Notes: generated by a model not told the origin, from the letters alone. 64,000 nt of DNA from Nocardiopsis quinghaiensis (GCF_008638365.1 NZ_VWVU01000003.1:62001-126000), one strand, 5' to 3'. Positions 26,501 through 35,660 are shown, counted from the stretch's first letter. Made by a program: numbers and translations.

Positions 26501-27028
26501 TCAAGTCCACTGATGCTGGACATCGGTGGGCGAGAGCCCGACCGGTACTCCCGAGCGGCGGACCTCGTGCCCCTCCTCGTCCAGTTCCAGGTCGGCGTAG
26601 CGCAGGGGCTCGGCGCCGCCCGGCTCCAGTGCGCCCGACCTGCGCAGGATCGCGTTCAGCCGCAGGACGACCTCCTCCAGGCTGAAGGGCTCGGTCACGT
26701 AGTCGTCGGCTCCCGCGCGGAAACCGGCCACGCGGTCCTGGACCGTGTCTCGGGCGGTGAGGAACAGCACCGGTAGCCCTGGCACGACCCCGCGCAGGTC
26801 TCCGGCCAGGTCCAGGCCGCTGCGGCCGGGCAGGGTCACGTCCAGGACGGCGATGTCGGGGGTGAAGCCGTCCAGTGCCGCCAGGGCGGCCCCGGCTTCG
26901 GGCGCGCCGCGCGTGGTGAAGCCGCTCAACTCCAGGGAGGCGGTGAGCAGTTCGAGGAGGTTGGGCTCGTCCTCGACGATGAGGGCGCGGGCCGTCGTGG
27001 AGACGGTACCGGGGAGTTCTTCGGGCAC
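26501..27028 (-). pseudogene. Response regulator truncated in its DNA-binding domain
   Basis: The minus strand encodes a normal receiver (VEDEPNLLELL, phospho-Asp in IAVLDVTLPGRSG, LFLTARD, then VTEPF where Lys is usually found) and the first strands of an OmpR winged helix. Similarity stops after PVGLSPTD and the frame ends four residues later (26501), losing recognition and wing elements. The expected kinase gene, which should follow leftward, is absent. The receiver has Glu in place of the conserved Lys (YVTEPF instead of Y-KPF), so it may have been atypical already. The break coincides with the right edge of the foreign cassette. Confidence 0.75.
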
Positions 27029-27206
27029 GCTGGAGTCCTGGCCGGTCGTGTGGTCGTCGGACAGGAGAGGTTACGCGGCGTGGGCAGGAGTTCGGTGAGA
27101 ACTCGCCCGGGGGAGGACTCCGGTCCACCCCGGGAACCGACGGAAGCGGGGCGGCGCCGTACCCCCCTGGGGGAGGGGTACGGCGCCGCGGCAGGCCCGG
27201 ACGCTG

Positions 27207-27416
27207 TTACTCGGAGGGTTCGGGAAGGGGCGGGCACTCGATGGTCGGATTCACGCCCACGTAGTTCAGCGGACCGACGAAGACGGTCCCGACGATGTAG
27301 CCCAGGTTCGAGCACGATGCCTCGTCCCTGGTGAACAGGTCGCGCTGGAACGCGGCGAACAGTCCGATGAGCAGCCACAGGACGACAAGGGTAGAAAGGA
27401 CGATCCGTACGCGCAC
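27207..27416 (-). CDS. Small conserved membrane-anchored protein
   Basis: A 69-residue protein with an N-terminal membrane helix (about residues 5-24), RDLFTRDEASCSNLGYI, a second hydrophobic stretch and a C-terminal NYVGVNPTIECPPLPEPSE. The two cysteines and the GPLNYVGVNP motif recall small actinobacterial proteins of this size with unknown function. The start has no strong ribosome site. No functional partner is adjacent. Confidence 0.6.
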   Translation of the reverse strand: MRVRIVLSTLVVLWLLIGLFAAFQRDLFTRDEASCSNLGYIVGTVFVGPLNYVGVNPTIECPPLPEPSE

Positions 27417-27634
27417 TCTCTGCCTCCAGGGGTTTGTGGGATGGGGAGGTGGCGTTGACTTCTCGCCGGAGACCTACCCGCGGGACGGGACGTTGCACCT
27501 GAGTCGGCACCCGGCACCCGGACCCGCTTGTCCGTCCGGAACCAGATGCCTGACCGGCCTCACACGTCCCCTCCCCCGTGGCACCGGGCCGCCCGCGCGC
27601 CCTGCTGTGCGCGGACCCGAAACCCCGTCCGGGG

Positions 27635-28141
27635 TCACACGTCGAACCGCCACCTGGTGGGGCCGTGCGGCAGCTCGGCGACGGGAAACGCGTACACCGT
27701 CGCCGGAGGGACCGTGAACACCCGGTAGGGCGGGGGACCGGCGGTCGGCGCTCCCTCAGGGCCGGTCAGCTCACCGTCTCCGGCGACCGGCGCCCACCCG
27801 TGGCGCTCGGCGTAGGCGGCGGCGATCCGCCCCAGCCGGTCGGGGTCCGGTACCCGCTCGACCGTGCCCTCCACCACCACGTCCATCCGTCCGGTGGTGA
27901 ACGCCAGGCTCACCTCGGGGGAGGCGGCCAGCAGCCGCGACTTGGCGGTGCCCTCACCCGACGCGAAGCACGGCTGGCCGTCCACCCACACCGCCAGCAG
28001 CGGCCGGGTGTGCGGACGGTCGTCCGCGCGCGTCACGGTCAGCCAGCACGTTCCGGCGGACTCCGCGAGGTGGGGGAGTACCTCCCCCCACCCGGCGGGC
28101 GCCTCGTTCGTCAGGGAGGTGGCCTGGGGATCGGAGAACAC
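27635..28141 (-). CDS. Pyridoxamine-5'-phosphate-oxidase-like (PPOX) FMN/F420-binding protein
   Basis: A 168-residue split-barrel protein. CWLTVTRADDRPHTRPLLAVWVDGQPCFASGEGTAKSR is the characteristic strand-turn pattern (described by its parts), followed by VSLAFTTGRMDVVVEGTVERV and a C-terminal PPYRVFTVPPATVYAFP. Such proteins bind FMN, F420 or haem and reduce or oxidise small molecules. The GTG start at 28141 has a GGAG site seven bases upstream. No substrate can be assigned. Confidence 0.8.
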   Translation of the reverse strand: MFSDPQATSLTNEAPAGWGEVLPHLAESAGTCWLTVTRADDRPHTRPLLAVWVDGQPCFASGEGTAKSRLLAASPEVSLAFTTGRMDVVVEGTVERVPDPDRLGRIAAAYAERHGWAPVAGDGELTGPEGAPTAGPPPYRVFTVPPATVYAFPVAELPHGPTRWRFDV

Positions 28142-28199
28142 GATGAGCTCCTCGGACGCGCCGTCACGGACGGACCAGACTAGTGGCCCGCACCGACAC

Positions 28200-29561
28200 T
28201 CAGGCGGCGACCAGCGAGGTGCGCCGGACGCGCATGGCGAACGCGGTGAAGACCACCGCGGCGCCGACGGCCGTGGCCAGCATGACTGCGGTCATGCTCG
28301 CCATGGTGACCGGACCGGTCATGCCGGGGACCGAGGCCAGGCCGGAGCCGAGGCCGAACTGGAGCGTGCCCAGCAGGGCCGAGCCGCTTCCGGCGATCTT
28401 CGGCGGCTGCCCGTCCAGGGCCAGCGCGGTCGCGTTCGGCGACACCAGGCCGGTGAACACCATCATCACGAACAGCGCCGCGGTCACCGTCCCCAGGCTC
28501 GCCTCGCCCGAGGCGTCCAGCGCCACCAGCGCGGCCACGGACGCGATCGACCCGGCCAGTCCCAGGAACAGGCGGCGGTAGATCTCGACGTGGCGGATCA
28601 GGAGCACGTTCACCTGGTTGCCGAGGATCATCCCGAGCGTGGTCACCGCGAACACCAGGCTGAACTCCTGGGCGCTGGCCTCGAAGCGGGAGTGGGACAC
28701 GAACGAGAAGGTCGAGATGTAGGTGAAGCTCATCCCGAAGCTCAGCGCGAGCGTGAGCGTCGGGCCGATGAAGCGGACGTCGCGCAGCAGGCGACCGAAC
28801 ACCTGCATCTGCGCCCGCGGGCTGATCCGCTCACGCTGGTCGGCCGGCAGGCTCTCCGGCAGGCCGAACAGCACCAGGGCGAAGGTCGCCAGCCCGGTCG
28901 CGCCGAGCACGGCGAAGAGCAGCTGCCAGGGACCCAGGACGAGCAGCTGGCCGCCCAGGATCGGGCCGAGCATGGGAGCCAGCCCGGAGAGCAGGACCAG
29001 ACGGGAGAAGAAGGTGGCGGCGGCGTCGCCGTCGAACACGTCCCGCACGATCGCGCGGGAGATCACCAGTCCGGCTGCGGCCGACACCCCCTGCAGGAAG
29101 CGCAGCAGGCTGAACATCTCCACGCTGCCCACCATCGCGATGGCGAAGGTGGTGGCGGTGAACACGCCGATCCCCGCCAGCAGCGGCATGCGGCGCCCCC
29201 ACCGGTCGCTGAGCGGGCCGATGACGAGCTGGCCCAGGGACAGCCCGGCCATCACCGAGGTCAGGGTGAGCTTGACGCTGGCCTCGCTGGTGCCCAGGTC
29301 CGAGGAGATCTGCGGCAGCGCGGGCAGGTACAGGTCGGTGGCGAGCGGGCCGATCGCGGACAGCACCCCGAGAACGAACACGAGCAGCAGCGTGCGGCGG
29401 CGCGTCTGGGACGCTTTCCGGTTACGGGCTGCCCCGTCGTGCTCGGGAGCGCCGGCCTGCGGCGGAACTTCGCCGATCAGGGGGTTCTGGGCAGTCGAGA
29501 TGTTCCGGGTGTCCGGGACGGTCTGGGCACGGCGCTCGGGGCGTGCGGAAGCAAGGGTCAC
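28200..29561 (-). CDS. MFS drug-efflux transporter, Bcr/CflA type
   Basis: A 453-residue, 12-helix major facilitator. The DHA1 signature region GPLATDLYLPALPQIS and GQLVIGPLSDRWGRR (motif A) is followed by RFLQGVSAAAGLVISRAIVRDVFDG, typical of Bcr/CflA exporters of bicyclomycin, sulfonamides or chloramphenicol. The central loop lies near residue 225. GTG 29561 was chosen because GGAG lies six bases before it; a TTG 33 bases upstream is possible. The N-terminal 50 residues are polar and variable. The actual drug cannot be predicted. Confidence 0.87.
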   Translation of the reverse strand: MTLASARPERRAQTVPDTRNISTAQNPLIGEVPPQAGAPEHDGAARNRKASQTRRRTLLLVFVLGVLSAIGPLATDLYLPALPQISSDLGTSEASVKLTLTSVMAGLSLGQLVIGPLSDRWGRRMPLLAGIGVFTATTFAIAMVGSVEMFSLLRFLQGVSAAAGLVISRAIVRDVFDGDAAATFFSRLVLLSGLAPMLGPILGGQLLVLGPWQLLFAVLGATGLATFALVLFGLPESLPADQRERISPRAQMQVFGRLLRDVRFIGPTLTLALSFGMSFTYISTFSFVSHSRFEASAQEFSLVFAVTTLGMILGNQVNVLLIRHVEIYRRLFLGLAGSIASVAALVALDASGEASLGTVTAALFVMMVFTGLVSPNATALALDGQPPKIAGSGSALLGTLQFGLGSGLASVPGMTGPVTMASMTAVMLATAVGAAVVFTAFAMRVRRTSLVAA

Positions 29562-29594
29562 CAAGGGCTCCAACGCAGGGAGAAGTACAGACAA

Positions 29595-30078
29595 GCGGTG
29601 CGTGGGGGCGCCGTGAACCGCCTTCGGGCGGGGCGCCGGCAGAGGTCCCGTGAGGGAATCACCTCCGCCAACACGAGGCTAGGAGCATGCCATCCCCGCT
29701 TTACCCAACGAGTGGCGTGATCCGAATTACGGTGCTGGAAGCCCGTGCTGACAGAGGGTTTCGTGCCTCTGTGACGACGCCCATGCGGACGGATCCACCG
29801 ACTGCTCTTCGCGTGCTGTTAGTCCCCGCGTGGCGGGAACGCCGCCGGGCCCAGCCCTGGCCCGGTCCGACTCGGGCCGGGGCGTCCCCGGGCCCTTCCC
29901 CGGCCGGCTCCACCGCCCCGGGCCGAGGGTTTCCAAGAGATTTGAAGGAACCGGGAGTTTATTTCGGAAAATCTTTGCGCGAATACGCGCTCTTCGCCCA
30001 AGAAAATGGTGGACCCTTGCTGAAGGGATGTGATTCCGGTGTTCCGTTCCGGGCCTTCCCGAGGGGGAGTGACGCGCC
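29595..30078. other. Divergent intergenic region
   Basis: It holds promoters for the leftward MFS gene and the rightward lipoprotein-like gene. A hairpin ACAGAGG/CCTCTGT lies at 29751-29757/29766-29772. An AT-richer patch at about 29940-30010 precedes the gene at 30079. Confidence 0.35.
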
Positions 30079-30705
30079 ATGCACGAGAACCCGCCGAACG
30101 GCCCGGGTTATCCCCAGCAGCCCCCGTACGGTCAGCGACCGCCGCGCGGGGGAAAGGCCTGGCCCTGGGTACTGCTCGGATGCGGTATCAGTGCCCTACT
30201 CGTCATCCTTCTGGTATTCGCCTGCACGGCGGTGATCCTCTCCGTCGACTCCGGGACCGCACCGGCCCCGTCCGAGCCGGAGGCCACCGAAGAGTCCACC
30301 GGTGGGGAGGAGGATCCAGGGTCCGTGGGTGTCGGCGAGCCGGGCACGGTCAGCCAGTGGCAGGTCACGGTCAACGGGATCGAGACGGCCAGCACCTACG
30401 GGGGCCAATTCTCTCAGGAACAGGCCCAGGGCGAGTTCAGGATTGTCAACATGACGGTAGAGAACACCGGAAGCGAGGCCACTGTCTTTGACAGTTCGGC
30501 GATCTCCCTGGTCGACGGGGAGGGGAACGAGTACTCATCGAACACGATGCTGGAGGACGAATCGCTGTTCCTCGAACAGATCAACCCGGGCAACCAGGTG
30601 TCGGGCACGGTCGTCTTCGACGTCCCCGAGGGCACCGAGGTCACCGAGATCCGGGTGGAGGACATGTGGTCCTTCGAGGAGCCCCTCGTGATCCGGGCCG
30701 AATGA
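30079..30705 (+). CDS. Membrane-anchored DUF4352-type (telokin-like) protein
   Basis: A 208-residue protein: a Pro/Gly/Gln-rich cytoplasmic start (NPPNGPGYPQQPPYGQRPP), one membrane helix (about 27-53), an acidic Pro/Glu/Thr linker, then an Ig-like beta domain with WQVTVNGIETAST, FRIVNMTVENTGSEATVF and VSGTVVFDVPEGTEVTEIRV. This is the organisation of actinobacterial DUF4352 surface proteins, presumed to act in adhesion, signalling or antigen-like roles. The ATG at 30079 follows GAGGGGGAG. No partner gene suggests a specific role. Confidence 0.78.
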   Translation: MHENPPNGPGYPQQPPYGQRPPRGGKAWPWVLLGCGISALLVILLVFACTAVILSVDSGTAPAPSEPEATEESTGGEEDPGSVGVGEPGTVSQWQVTVNGIETASTYGGQFSQEQAQGEFRIVNMTVENTGSEATVFDSSAISLVDGEGNEYSSNTMLEDESLFLEQINPGNQVSGTVVFDVPEGTEVTEIRVEDMWSFEEPLVIRAE

Positions 30706-30840
30706 GACCGGTGGTGTCCGGAAAGCTCTGGGGCGTGTGGCGCCGGAGGCCGTCCCTCCTCTGTCCGTTCCGGTCTGACAGCGGCTCGGCAGCCTCCTGA
30801 CAGGACGACGCGGCACCGTTCGTCGTGGAGTTGTTTTCCG

Positions 30841-31002
30841 ATGGTGTTCATCGGGTTGTTCGTCCCCAGGGGCGCCCTCGACCCGGAGTGGCTCCGCCGC
30901 CTGGCCGAGTGGCTGGAGAGCGTGACCGAGCTGACCGGGTGCGAGGAGTTCCTGAGGAACCTGAGGAAGGAGGGGAGGAGGAGGGAGAAGCCCCCGGCGT
31001 AG
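30841..31002 (+). CDS. Small 53-residue protein, unknown
   Basis: ATG 30841 opens a 53-residue frame starting MVFIGLFVPRGALDPEW and continuing with LRRLAEWLESVTELTGCEEF before a basic tail ending REKPPA. Virtually every third codon position is G or C, which supports coding. No good ribosome site is seen beyond GTGGAG twelve bases upstream. It has no recognisable domain and stands alone; it could also be the remnant of a longer gene. Confidence 0.4.
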   Translation: MVFIGLFVPRGALDPEWLRRLAEWLESVTELTGCEEFLRNLRKEGRRREKPPA

Positions 31003-31276
31003 GGGCCAGGACCGGAGAGGCGGTCCTGGTGTGCGGCCAGGTCGTGACGCTCCGCGCGGATCGCCACCAGGGCCTCCCTTGGTGCCAGGCGGCGGGCGCG
31101 GTCACCGCCCGGCGCGCATCCCGGCGAAGCGGGTCGCCGTTGTACCCGAGCACCGGGGAATCGGAAATGGAATTTCGGGAAAGGCGTGTGCTAATCTGGC
31201 CGGGTAAGGGTCGCGGGGAAGGGGTGATCGCCTTTCTTGTATGTGCTTGCGGTCATTTCACGAGTATTATCCTGAT
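31003..31276. other. Intergenic region with a leaderless-type promoter
   Basis: TATTAT at 31265-31270 ends six bases before ATG 31277, so the downstream gene is probably leaderless. No convincing -35 is present at 16-18 bases. Confidence 0.4.
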
Positions 31277-32353
31277 ATGCCGAAACCCCTTTCCTTCGTT
31301 GTGCTGTCCGCGTCGGTCATGACCCATCCCCGAAGGAGCGGCTCCGCCCGGCGGGTCCTGGACTCCCTGGGCATCGCGGACAGCGCCTTGGCCCTGGATC
31401 CCGAGCCCGAGGGGCCGCCCAGCTCCCTGCGCGCCTCGGGGGTCGCCTTCACCGACGCGGCCCGCCTCGACTCCACCCACCACCTGGTCCTGCAGGACGA
31501 CGTACGCGTGTGCGCCGGTTTCCCGGAATCCGTGCGCGGGATCGCGGAAAGGCACCCCGAAGCCGCGGTCTCCCTTTTCGTGGAATGGGGTTCGCGCACC
31601 GCCCACCTGGCCCGGTGGGCGGTGTTCACCGGTGCCGGAGCGGTTCCCGTCATCAACCCCTACATGCCCACGCTCGCCCTGCTCCTGCCCCGGGGCCTGG
31701 CGGTCGACATGGGCCGGTTCATGAAGGACGCCGATGGCCGCTCCGACGACCGCGCCGCCTTGCGGTTCCTGCGGGAGCGCGGAGTGCCCACCCTGACCGT
31801 GGTGCCCAACCTGGTGGAGCACGACGACCTGCCCAGCCTCAAGGGCAACGACGACCACGGGATGCGGCGCTCGGTCTGCTTCGCCGCGGAGGGCGCACGC
31901 TTCGACGGTACGGTCCTGGACGTTCCCCCGCTGCTGCCGTTCCTGCGCTGGAACACCTGCGACGCCGTGGTCGTCGACACCGCCCACGACGTGCCCGAGG
32001 CCCACCGGCCCACCCTGGAGGTGCTGGAGGAGTGGGGCGCGGCACCGGGGGAGCTGCGCCGGGCGTGCGCCGGACACCTGGGTGCCGGCTCCGGTCCGCT
32101 GTTCGCGCTCTGGCTCACCGCCGTGGCCCTGGGCGCCGTCCAGGAGCGGCACTGGCCGGGCACCGTGGCCGGACTGCGCGACCGCCTGGACGAACCCCCG
32201 GTCCGGCGCGCACTGGCCACCCTCGCACCGGGGGCGTTGCGCGTCTTCCTCGACCCCGACCGGCTCGCGGAGCGCTCCGACCAGCTGGTACCCGCGCTGC
32301 TCATCGCCATGGAGCACGGCAGGGACCTCACCACCGCGGACCAGCACGCCTGA
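31277..32353 (+). CDS. Glycosyltransferase-like protein
   Basis: A 358-residue protein starting MPKPLSFVVLSASVMTHPRR. It has a THHLVLQDDVRVC motif, which resembles the DxD-type acidic site of GT25/GT2-like glycosyltransferases, and VPTLTVVPNLVEHDDLPSL with WNTCDAVVVDT further on. I recognise it as a frequent actinobacterial hypothetical or glycosyltransferase-like protein, but no donor or acceptor is known. The promoter looks leaderless. An ATG upstream at 31241 would add an unusual MCLRSFHEYYPD tail and was rejected. Confidence 0.55.
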   Translation: MPKPLSFVVLSASVMTHPRRSGSARRVLDSLGIADSALALDPEPEGPPSSLRASGVAFTDAARLDSTHHLVLQDDVRVCAGFPESVRGIAERHPEAAVSLFVEWGSRTAHLARWAVFTGAGAVPVINPYMPTLALLLPRGLAVDMGRFMKDADGRSDDRAALRFLRERGVPTLTVVPNLVEHDDLPSLKGNDDHGMRRSVCFAAEGARFDGTVLDVPPLLPFLRWNTCDAVVVDTAHDVPEAHRPTLEVLEEWGAAPGELRRACAGHLGAGSGPLFALWLTAVALGAVQERHWPGTVAGLRDRLDEPPVRRALATLAPGALRVFLDPDRLAERSDQLVPALLIAMEHGRDLTTADQHA

Positions 32354-32403
32354 GCGGACGAAAAACCGTGGTGCCCGTCGGGGCCGAAACGTAGGGTGCC
32401 TCC

Positions 32404-32869
32404 ATGCATTCTCCCTCCCTCCGGCTGGCGGAGATCACCCCCGACAACGTCGTCACCGCCTGCAAGGTGAAGGTCCGCGAGGACCAGAACCGGTTCGTCG
32501 CCCCCGTGGAGCGCTCCCTGGCCGAGGCCTACGCCGCCCGCGAGACCGCGTGGCCCCGGCTGGTCATGGACGGCGACGAGGCCGTCGGGTTCGTCATGGC
32601 CAACTTCCAGCCCGAAGAGCCCGAACCGGACTTCCGTTGCGGTGTCTGGCGGCTCAACATCGCCGAGGGCAGGCAGGCAGGGCCGCGGCTACGGCCGGTT
32701 CGCGGTCCAGGCCGTGTGCGAGGAGGCCCGGCGCCGGGGCAACGACCGCGTCACCGTGATGTGGGTGCCGGGCGAGGGCGGCCCGGAGGACTTCTACCTC
32801 AGGCTCGGTTTCCGCTCCACCGGGCGGGTGCTGGAGGGCGAGACGGTCGGCGAGATGCTCCTGCGCTGA
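32404..32869 (+). pseudogene. GNAT-family N-acetyltransferase disrupted by a 4-bp repeat expansion
   Basis: The first frame reads LRLAEITPDNVVTACKVKVR and DGDEAVGFVMANF, and should then enter the acetyl-CoA loop. Inside GGCA-GGCA-GGCA (32668-32679) the frame is lost. The +2 frame continues RGYGRFAVQAVCEEARRRG (the Q/RxxGxG/A-type loop) and VMWVPGEGGPEDFYLRLGF to the stop at 32869. Removing one GGCA unit gives a continuous GNAT of about 154 residues with EGRQGRGYGRF. So the defect is a one-unit expansion: either a slipped-strand mutation, phase-variable switching, or an assembly error. Confidence 0.8.
32668..32679 (+). repeat. (GGCA)3 tetranucleotide tract at the GNAT frameshift
   Basis: Three GGCA units followed by GGG. 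Two units would keep the frame open, three break it. Confidence 0.75.
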
Positions 32870-32885
32870 CGCGGTCCGGACGGCG

Positions 32886-32920
32886 CGGCCGCCGGGGCGC
32901 GTGGTGCGCCCCGGCGGCCG
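32886..32920. terminator. Bidirectional terminator between GNAT and the metallo-hydrolase
   Basis: A perfect 15-base stem, CGGCCGCCGGGGCGC (32886-32900) with its complement at 32906-32920, around a 5-base loop. It serves two genes that converge. Confidence 0.65.
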
Positions 32921-32951
32921 TCGGCTTCCGGACCGGTCCGGGGAACACGTC

Positions 32952-33584
32952 TCAGTGCCCCCGGTCGATCCACTCCTGCAGGTGCGGTGCCTCGGCACCG
33001 ATCGTGGTGGAGGGACCGTGCCCGGTGTTGACCACCGTCTCCTCCGGCAGGCTGAGCAGCCGGTCGCGGATGGACTCCACGATCGTGGGGAAGTCCGAGT
33101 AGGAACGCCCCGTCGCCCCGGGGCCGCCCTGGAACAGGGTGTCCCCGCTGAACAGCGCACCCAGCTCTGGGGCGTACAGGCACACCGCGCCCGGGGCGTG
33201 TCCCGGGGTGTGCAGCACGGTCAGCTCGGTCCCGGCGATCTTGATGGTCTGCCCCTGGGACAGCTCGGCGTCGGGCGCCCTGTCGGGATGGGTCATGTCC
33301 CACAGCACCCGGTCGGCCGGGTGCAGCAGGATGGGCGCGCCGGTGGCGTCGGCGAGCGCCGGGGCGGCGTTGACGTGGTCGCTGTGCCCGTGCGTGCACA
33401 CCACCGCCACCAGTTCGCGATCGCCCACCACGCCGAGGATCGCGTCCGCGTCGTGCGCCGCGTCGATCACCAGGGCCTGGTCGCGGTCGCCCACCACCCA
33501 GACGTTGTTGTCGACCTCCCACTCTCCGCCGTCCAGGGCGAAGGTCCCCGACGTGGTCAGGTGCTCCACTCGTTCGGCGCTCAC
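32952..33584 (-). CDS. Metallo-beta-lactamase-fold hydrolase of the mscR operon
   Basis: A 210-residue protein with the HxHxDH zinc motif in [15 protein letters not shown], further ligands in [13 protein letters not shown] (His), [12 protein letters not shown] (Asp) and [10 protein letters not shown] (His). This is a glyoxalase-II-like active site that hydrolyses thioesters. Its GTG start (33584) overlaps the stop of the mycothiol-dependent dehydrogenase gene by four bases. In mycobacteria an equivalent MBL-fold gene also follows mscR, and hydrolysis of S-formylmycothiol to formate is a reasonable inference. Confidence 0.85.
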   Translation of the reverse strand: MSAERVEHLTTSGTFALDGGEWEVDNNVWVVGDRDQALVIDAAHDADAILGVVGDRELVAVVCTHGHSDHVNAAPALADATGAPILLHPADRVLWDMTHPDRAPDAELSQGQTIKIAGTELTVLHTPGHAPGAVCLYAPELGALFSGDTLFQGGPGATGRSYSDFPTIVESIRDRLLSLPEETVVNTGHGPSTTIGAEAPHLQEWIDRGH

Positions 33585-34666
33585 AGCATCACCACCGATC
33601 GCAGGACGTCGCCGCGCTCCATGCGGGCGAAGGCCTCCTCGACATCGTTCAGTCCGATCTCCTCGGTCACGAAGCCCTCCAGGTCCAGACGGCCCTGCAG
33701 ATACAGGTCGACGAGCATGGGGAAGTCGCGCGAGGGCAGGCAGTCGCCGTACCAGGAGGACTTCAGCGCGCCGCCGCGGCCGAAGACGTCCAGCAGCGGC
33801 AGGTCCAGGCGCATCTCCGGAGTGGGCACGCCGACCAGGACGACCGTGCCCGCCAGGTCGCGGGCGTAGAAGGCCTGTTCGTAGGTCCTGGGCGTGCCCA
33901 CGGCGTCGATGACCACGTCGGCGCCGAAACCGCCGGTCAGGTCGCGGATGGTCTCGACCGGGTCGGTGTAGGAGGCGTTGACGGTGTGGGTGGCGCCGAA
34001 ACCGCTCGCCCATTCGAGCTTGCGGTCCTCCAGGTCCACGGCGATGATCCGGTTGGCCCCGGCCAGGCGTGCGCCGGCGACCGCCGCGCTGCCCACGCCG
34101 CCGCAGCCGATGACGGCGACCGAGTCGCCGAGCCCCACGCCCCCGGTGTTGATGGCGGCGCCGATACCGGCCATGATCCCGCAGCCGAGCAGGCCGGCCG
34201 CGGCGGGGGAGGCCTGCGGGTCGACCTTCGTGCACTGCCCGGCGGCGACCAGGGTCTTCTCGGCGAACGCGCCGATGCCCAGGGCGGGGGAGAGCTCGGT
34301 GCCGTCCTCCAGCGTCATCCTCTGCTCGGCGTTGTGCGTGTCGAAGCAGTACTGGTGCCGTCCCCGGCGGCAGGCGCGGCAGTTCCCGCACACCGCACGC
34401 CAGTTGAGGACCACGTGGTCACCGGGCTCGACGGTGGTCACGCCCTCGCCCACGGAGTCCACCACACCGGCGGCCTCGTGCCCGAGCAGGAACGGGAACT
34501 CGTCGTTGATGCCGCCCTCGCGGTAGTGCAGGTCGGTGTGGCACACCCCGCACGCCTGGACCCTGACCACGGCCTCGCCCGGTCCCGGACCGGGGACCAC
34601 GATCGTGGTCAGTTCGACGGGTGCTCCCTTGGCACGGGAGATCACCCCTTGTACCCGCTCGGACAT
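33581..34666 (-). CDS. mscR: S-(hydroxymethyl)mycothiol dehydrogenase
   Basis: A 361-residue zinc alcohol dehydrogenase with catalytic zinc ligands in [14 protein letters not shown] and [15 protein letters not shown], the structural zinc cysteines in [15 protein letters not shown], and NAD-binding [22 protein letters not shown]. The N-terminal [15 protein letters not shown] and the [13 protein letters not shown] region are characteristic of mycothiol-dependent formaldehyde dehydrogenase (MscR/AdhE2), which oxidises the formaldehyde-mycothiol adduct. This supports an actinobacterial host. ATG 34666 was chosen over upstream frames. It is translationally coupled to the MBL hydrolase. Confidence 0.9.
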   Translation of the reverse strand: MSERVQGVISRAKGAPVELTTIVVPGPGPGEAVVRVQACGVCHTDLHYREGGINDEFPFLLGHEAAGVVDSVGEGVTTVEPGDHVVLNWRAVCGNCRACRRGRHQYCFDTHNAEQRMTLEDGTELSPALGIGAFAEKTLVAAGQCTKVDPQASPAAAGLLGCGIMAGIGAAINTGGVGLGDSVAVIGCGGVGSAAVAGARLAGANRIIAVDLEDRKLEWASGFGATHTVNASYTDPVETIRDLTGGFGADVVIDAVGTPRTYEQAFYARDLAGTVVLVGVPTPEMRLDLPLLDVFGRGGALKSSWYGDCLPSRDFPMLVDLYLQGRLDLEGFVTEEIGLNDVEEAFARMERGDVLRSVVML

Positions 34667-34769
34667 CCTTGCTCCCCACATGTGGCCGGAGGCGGCGCGG
34701 GTGCGCACCGCTTCCCGTCACCATGCCCCGCAGGGCTCGCACATGTCCAACAGGTGGTGCCTGTGGGAT

Positions 34770-35660
34770 TCATGAGTCGGAGTCATCAATCGGGTGCTCC
34801 CCGCGCAACAGGTCGAGGAAGGCCCGGGTGGCGGCGGAGGGCTTCGCGCCCCTGGGCGTGGCCAGACCGACCCTCCACCGTGTGTCGCTCGGCAGCGGTA
34901 CGCTCCGCAGCCCTGCCGCCTGCGGCTTGTCCACGACCGGGCGCGGTACCACCGCCACACCCATCCGTCGGTGCACCAGGTCCAGCAGGGTGTAGACGTC
35001 GTTGACCTGCAGCGCCACGCGACGGGTGATGCCGAACTCGCCGAACGCCCTGTCCGCGCAGTCGCGCGCGCCCCACCCCGGGTGCAGGTCCACGTAGTCC
35101 TCCCGGGCCAGCATCGACAGCACGTCCTCGCCGTCGAGCGCGTGGTCGGGGGCGGCCAGCAGCATCAGCGGTTCCTCGGTGATGTGCCGCAGGTCCACCC
35201 CCTCCTCCGAGAGCAGCGTTCCCGCCACCAGGGCGGCGTCCAGGCGCCCGGCGCGCAACTGGTCCAGCAGCTGCCCGGTGGCCGCCTGCTGGAGGTTGAT
35301 GGCCACCTCGGGATGCCGGGAGCGGTAGCCGTGCAGCAGCGGAGCCGCCTCCACCACCCCCATGCACTGCTCGGTGCCCAGGGACAGGGTGCCGCGCACC
35401 CCCTGGTGGTCGGCGACCATCTCCCTGAGCCCGTCCGCGGCGGTGAGGATGTGCTGGGCCTCGGTGAGCAGGAGCCGCCCGGTCGGGGTGGGGATCACCC
35501 GCCGGGTGGTGCGCAGCAGCAGCTGTGTGCCCAGGTCCCTCTCCAGCGCGCGGACCGATGCCGACAGACCCGACTGGGTGATGCCGAGGAGCTCGGCTGC
35601 CCGGGTGAAGTGCTGCTCCTCGCACACGGCGGCGAAGTGTCTCAATTGTCGAAGCTCCAC
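34770..35660 (-). CDS. LysR-family transcriptional regulator
   Basis: A 296-residue protein: N-terminal winged helix-turn-helix (MELRQLRHFAAVCEEQHFTR, AAELLGITQSGLSASVRALE) and a periplasmic-binding-like effector domain from about residue 90 (GTLSLGTEQCMGVVEAAPLL, LPSDTRWRVGLATPRGAKPSA). It lies upstream of mscR on the same strand with about 100 bases between, so it may control the formaldehyde operon, though LysR regulators usually act on divergent genes. GTG start, no clear ribosome site. The effector is unknown. Confidence 0.82.
   Translation of the reverse strand: MELRQLRHFAAVCEEQHFTRAAELLGITQSGLSASVRALERDLGTQLLLRTTRRVIPTPTGRLLLTEAQHILTAADGLREMVADHQGVRGTLSLGTEQCMGVVEAAPLLHGYRSRHPEVAINLQQAATGQLLDQLRAGRLDAALVAGTLLSEEGVDLRHITEEPLMLLAAPDHALDGEDVLSMLAREDYVDLHPGWGARDCADRAFGEFGITRRVALQVNDVYTLLDLVHRRMGVAVVPRPVVDKPQAAGLRSVPLPSDTRWRVGLATPRGAKPSAATRAFLDLLRGEHPIDDSDS

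Noticed and set aside
30825-31322. A 165-codon plus frame in the gap before the glycosyltransferase
   Set aside because: No domain; mixed third-position use and overlaps a better 53-residue frame in another phase and the glycosyltransferase start.
33581-34666. Ordinary alcohol dehydrogenase of a degradation pathway
   Set aside because: The motif set and the overlapping MBL-fold gene match the mycothiol-dependent formaldehyde pair better.
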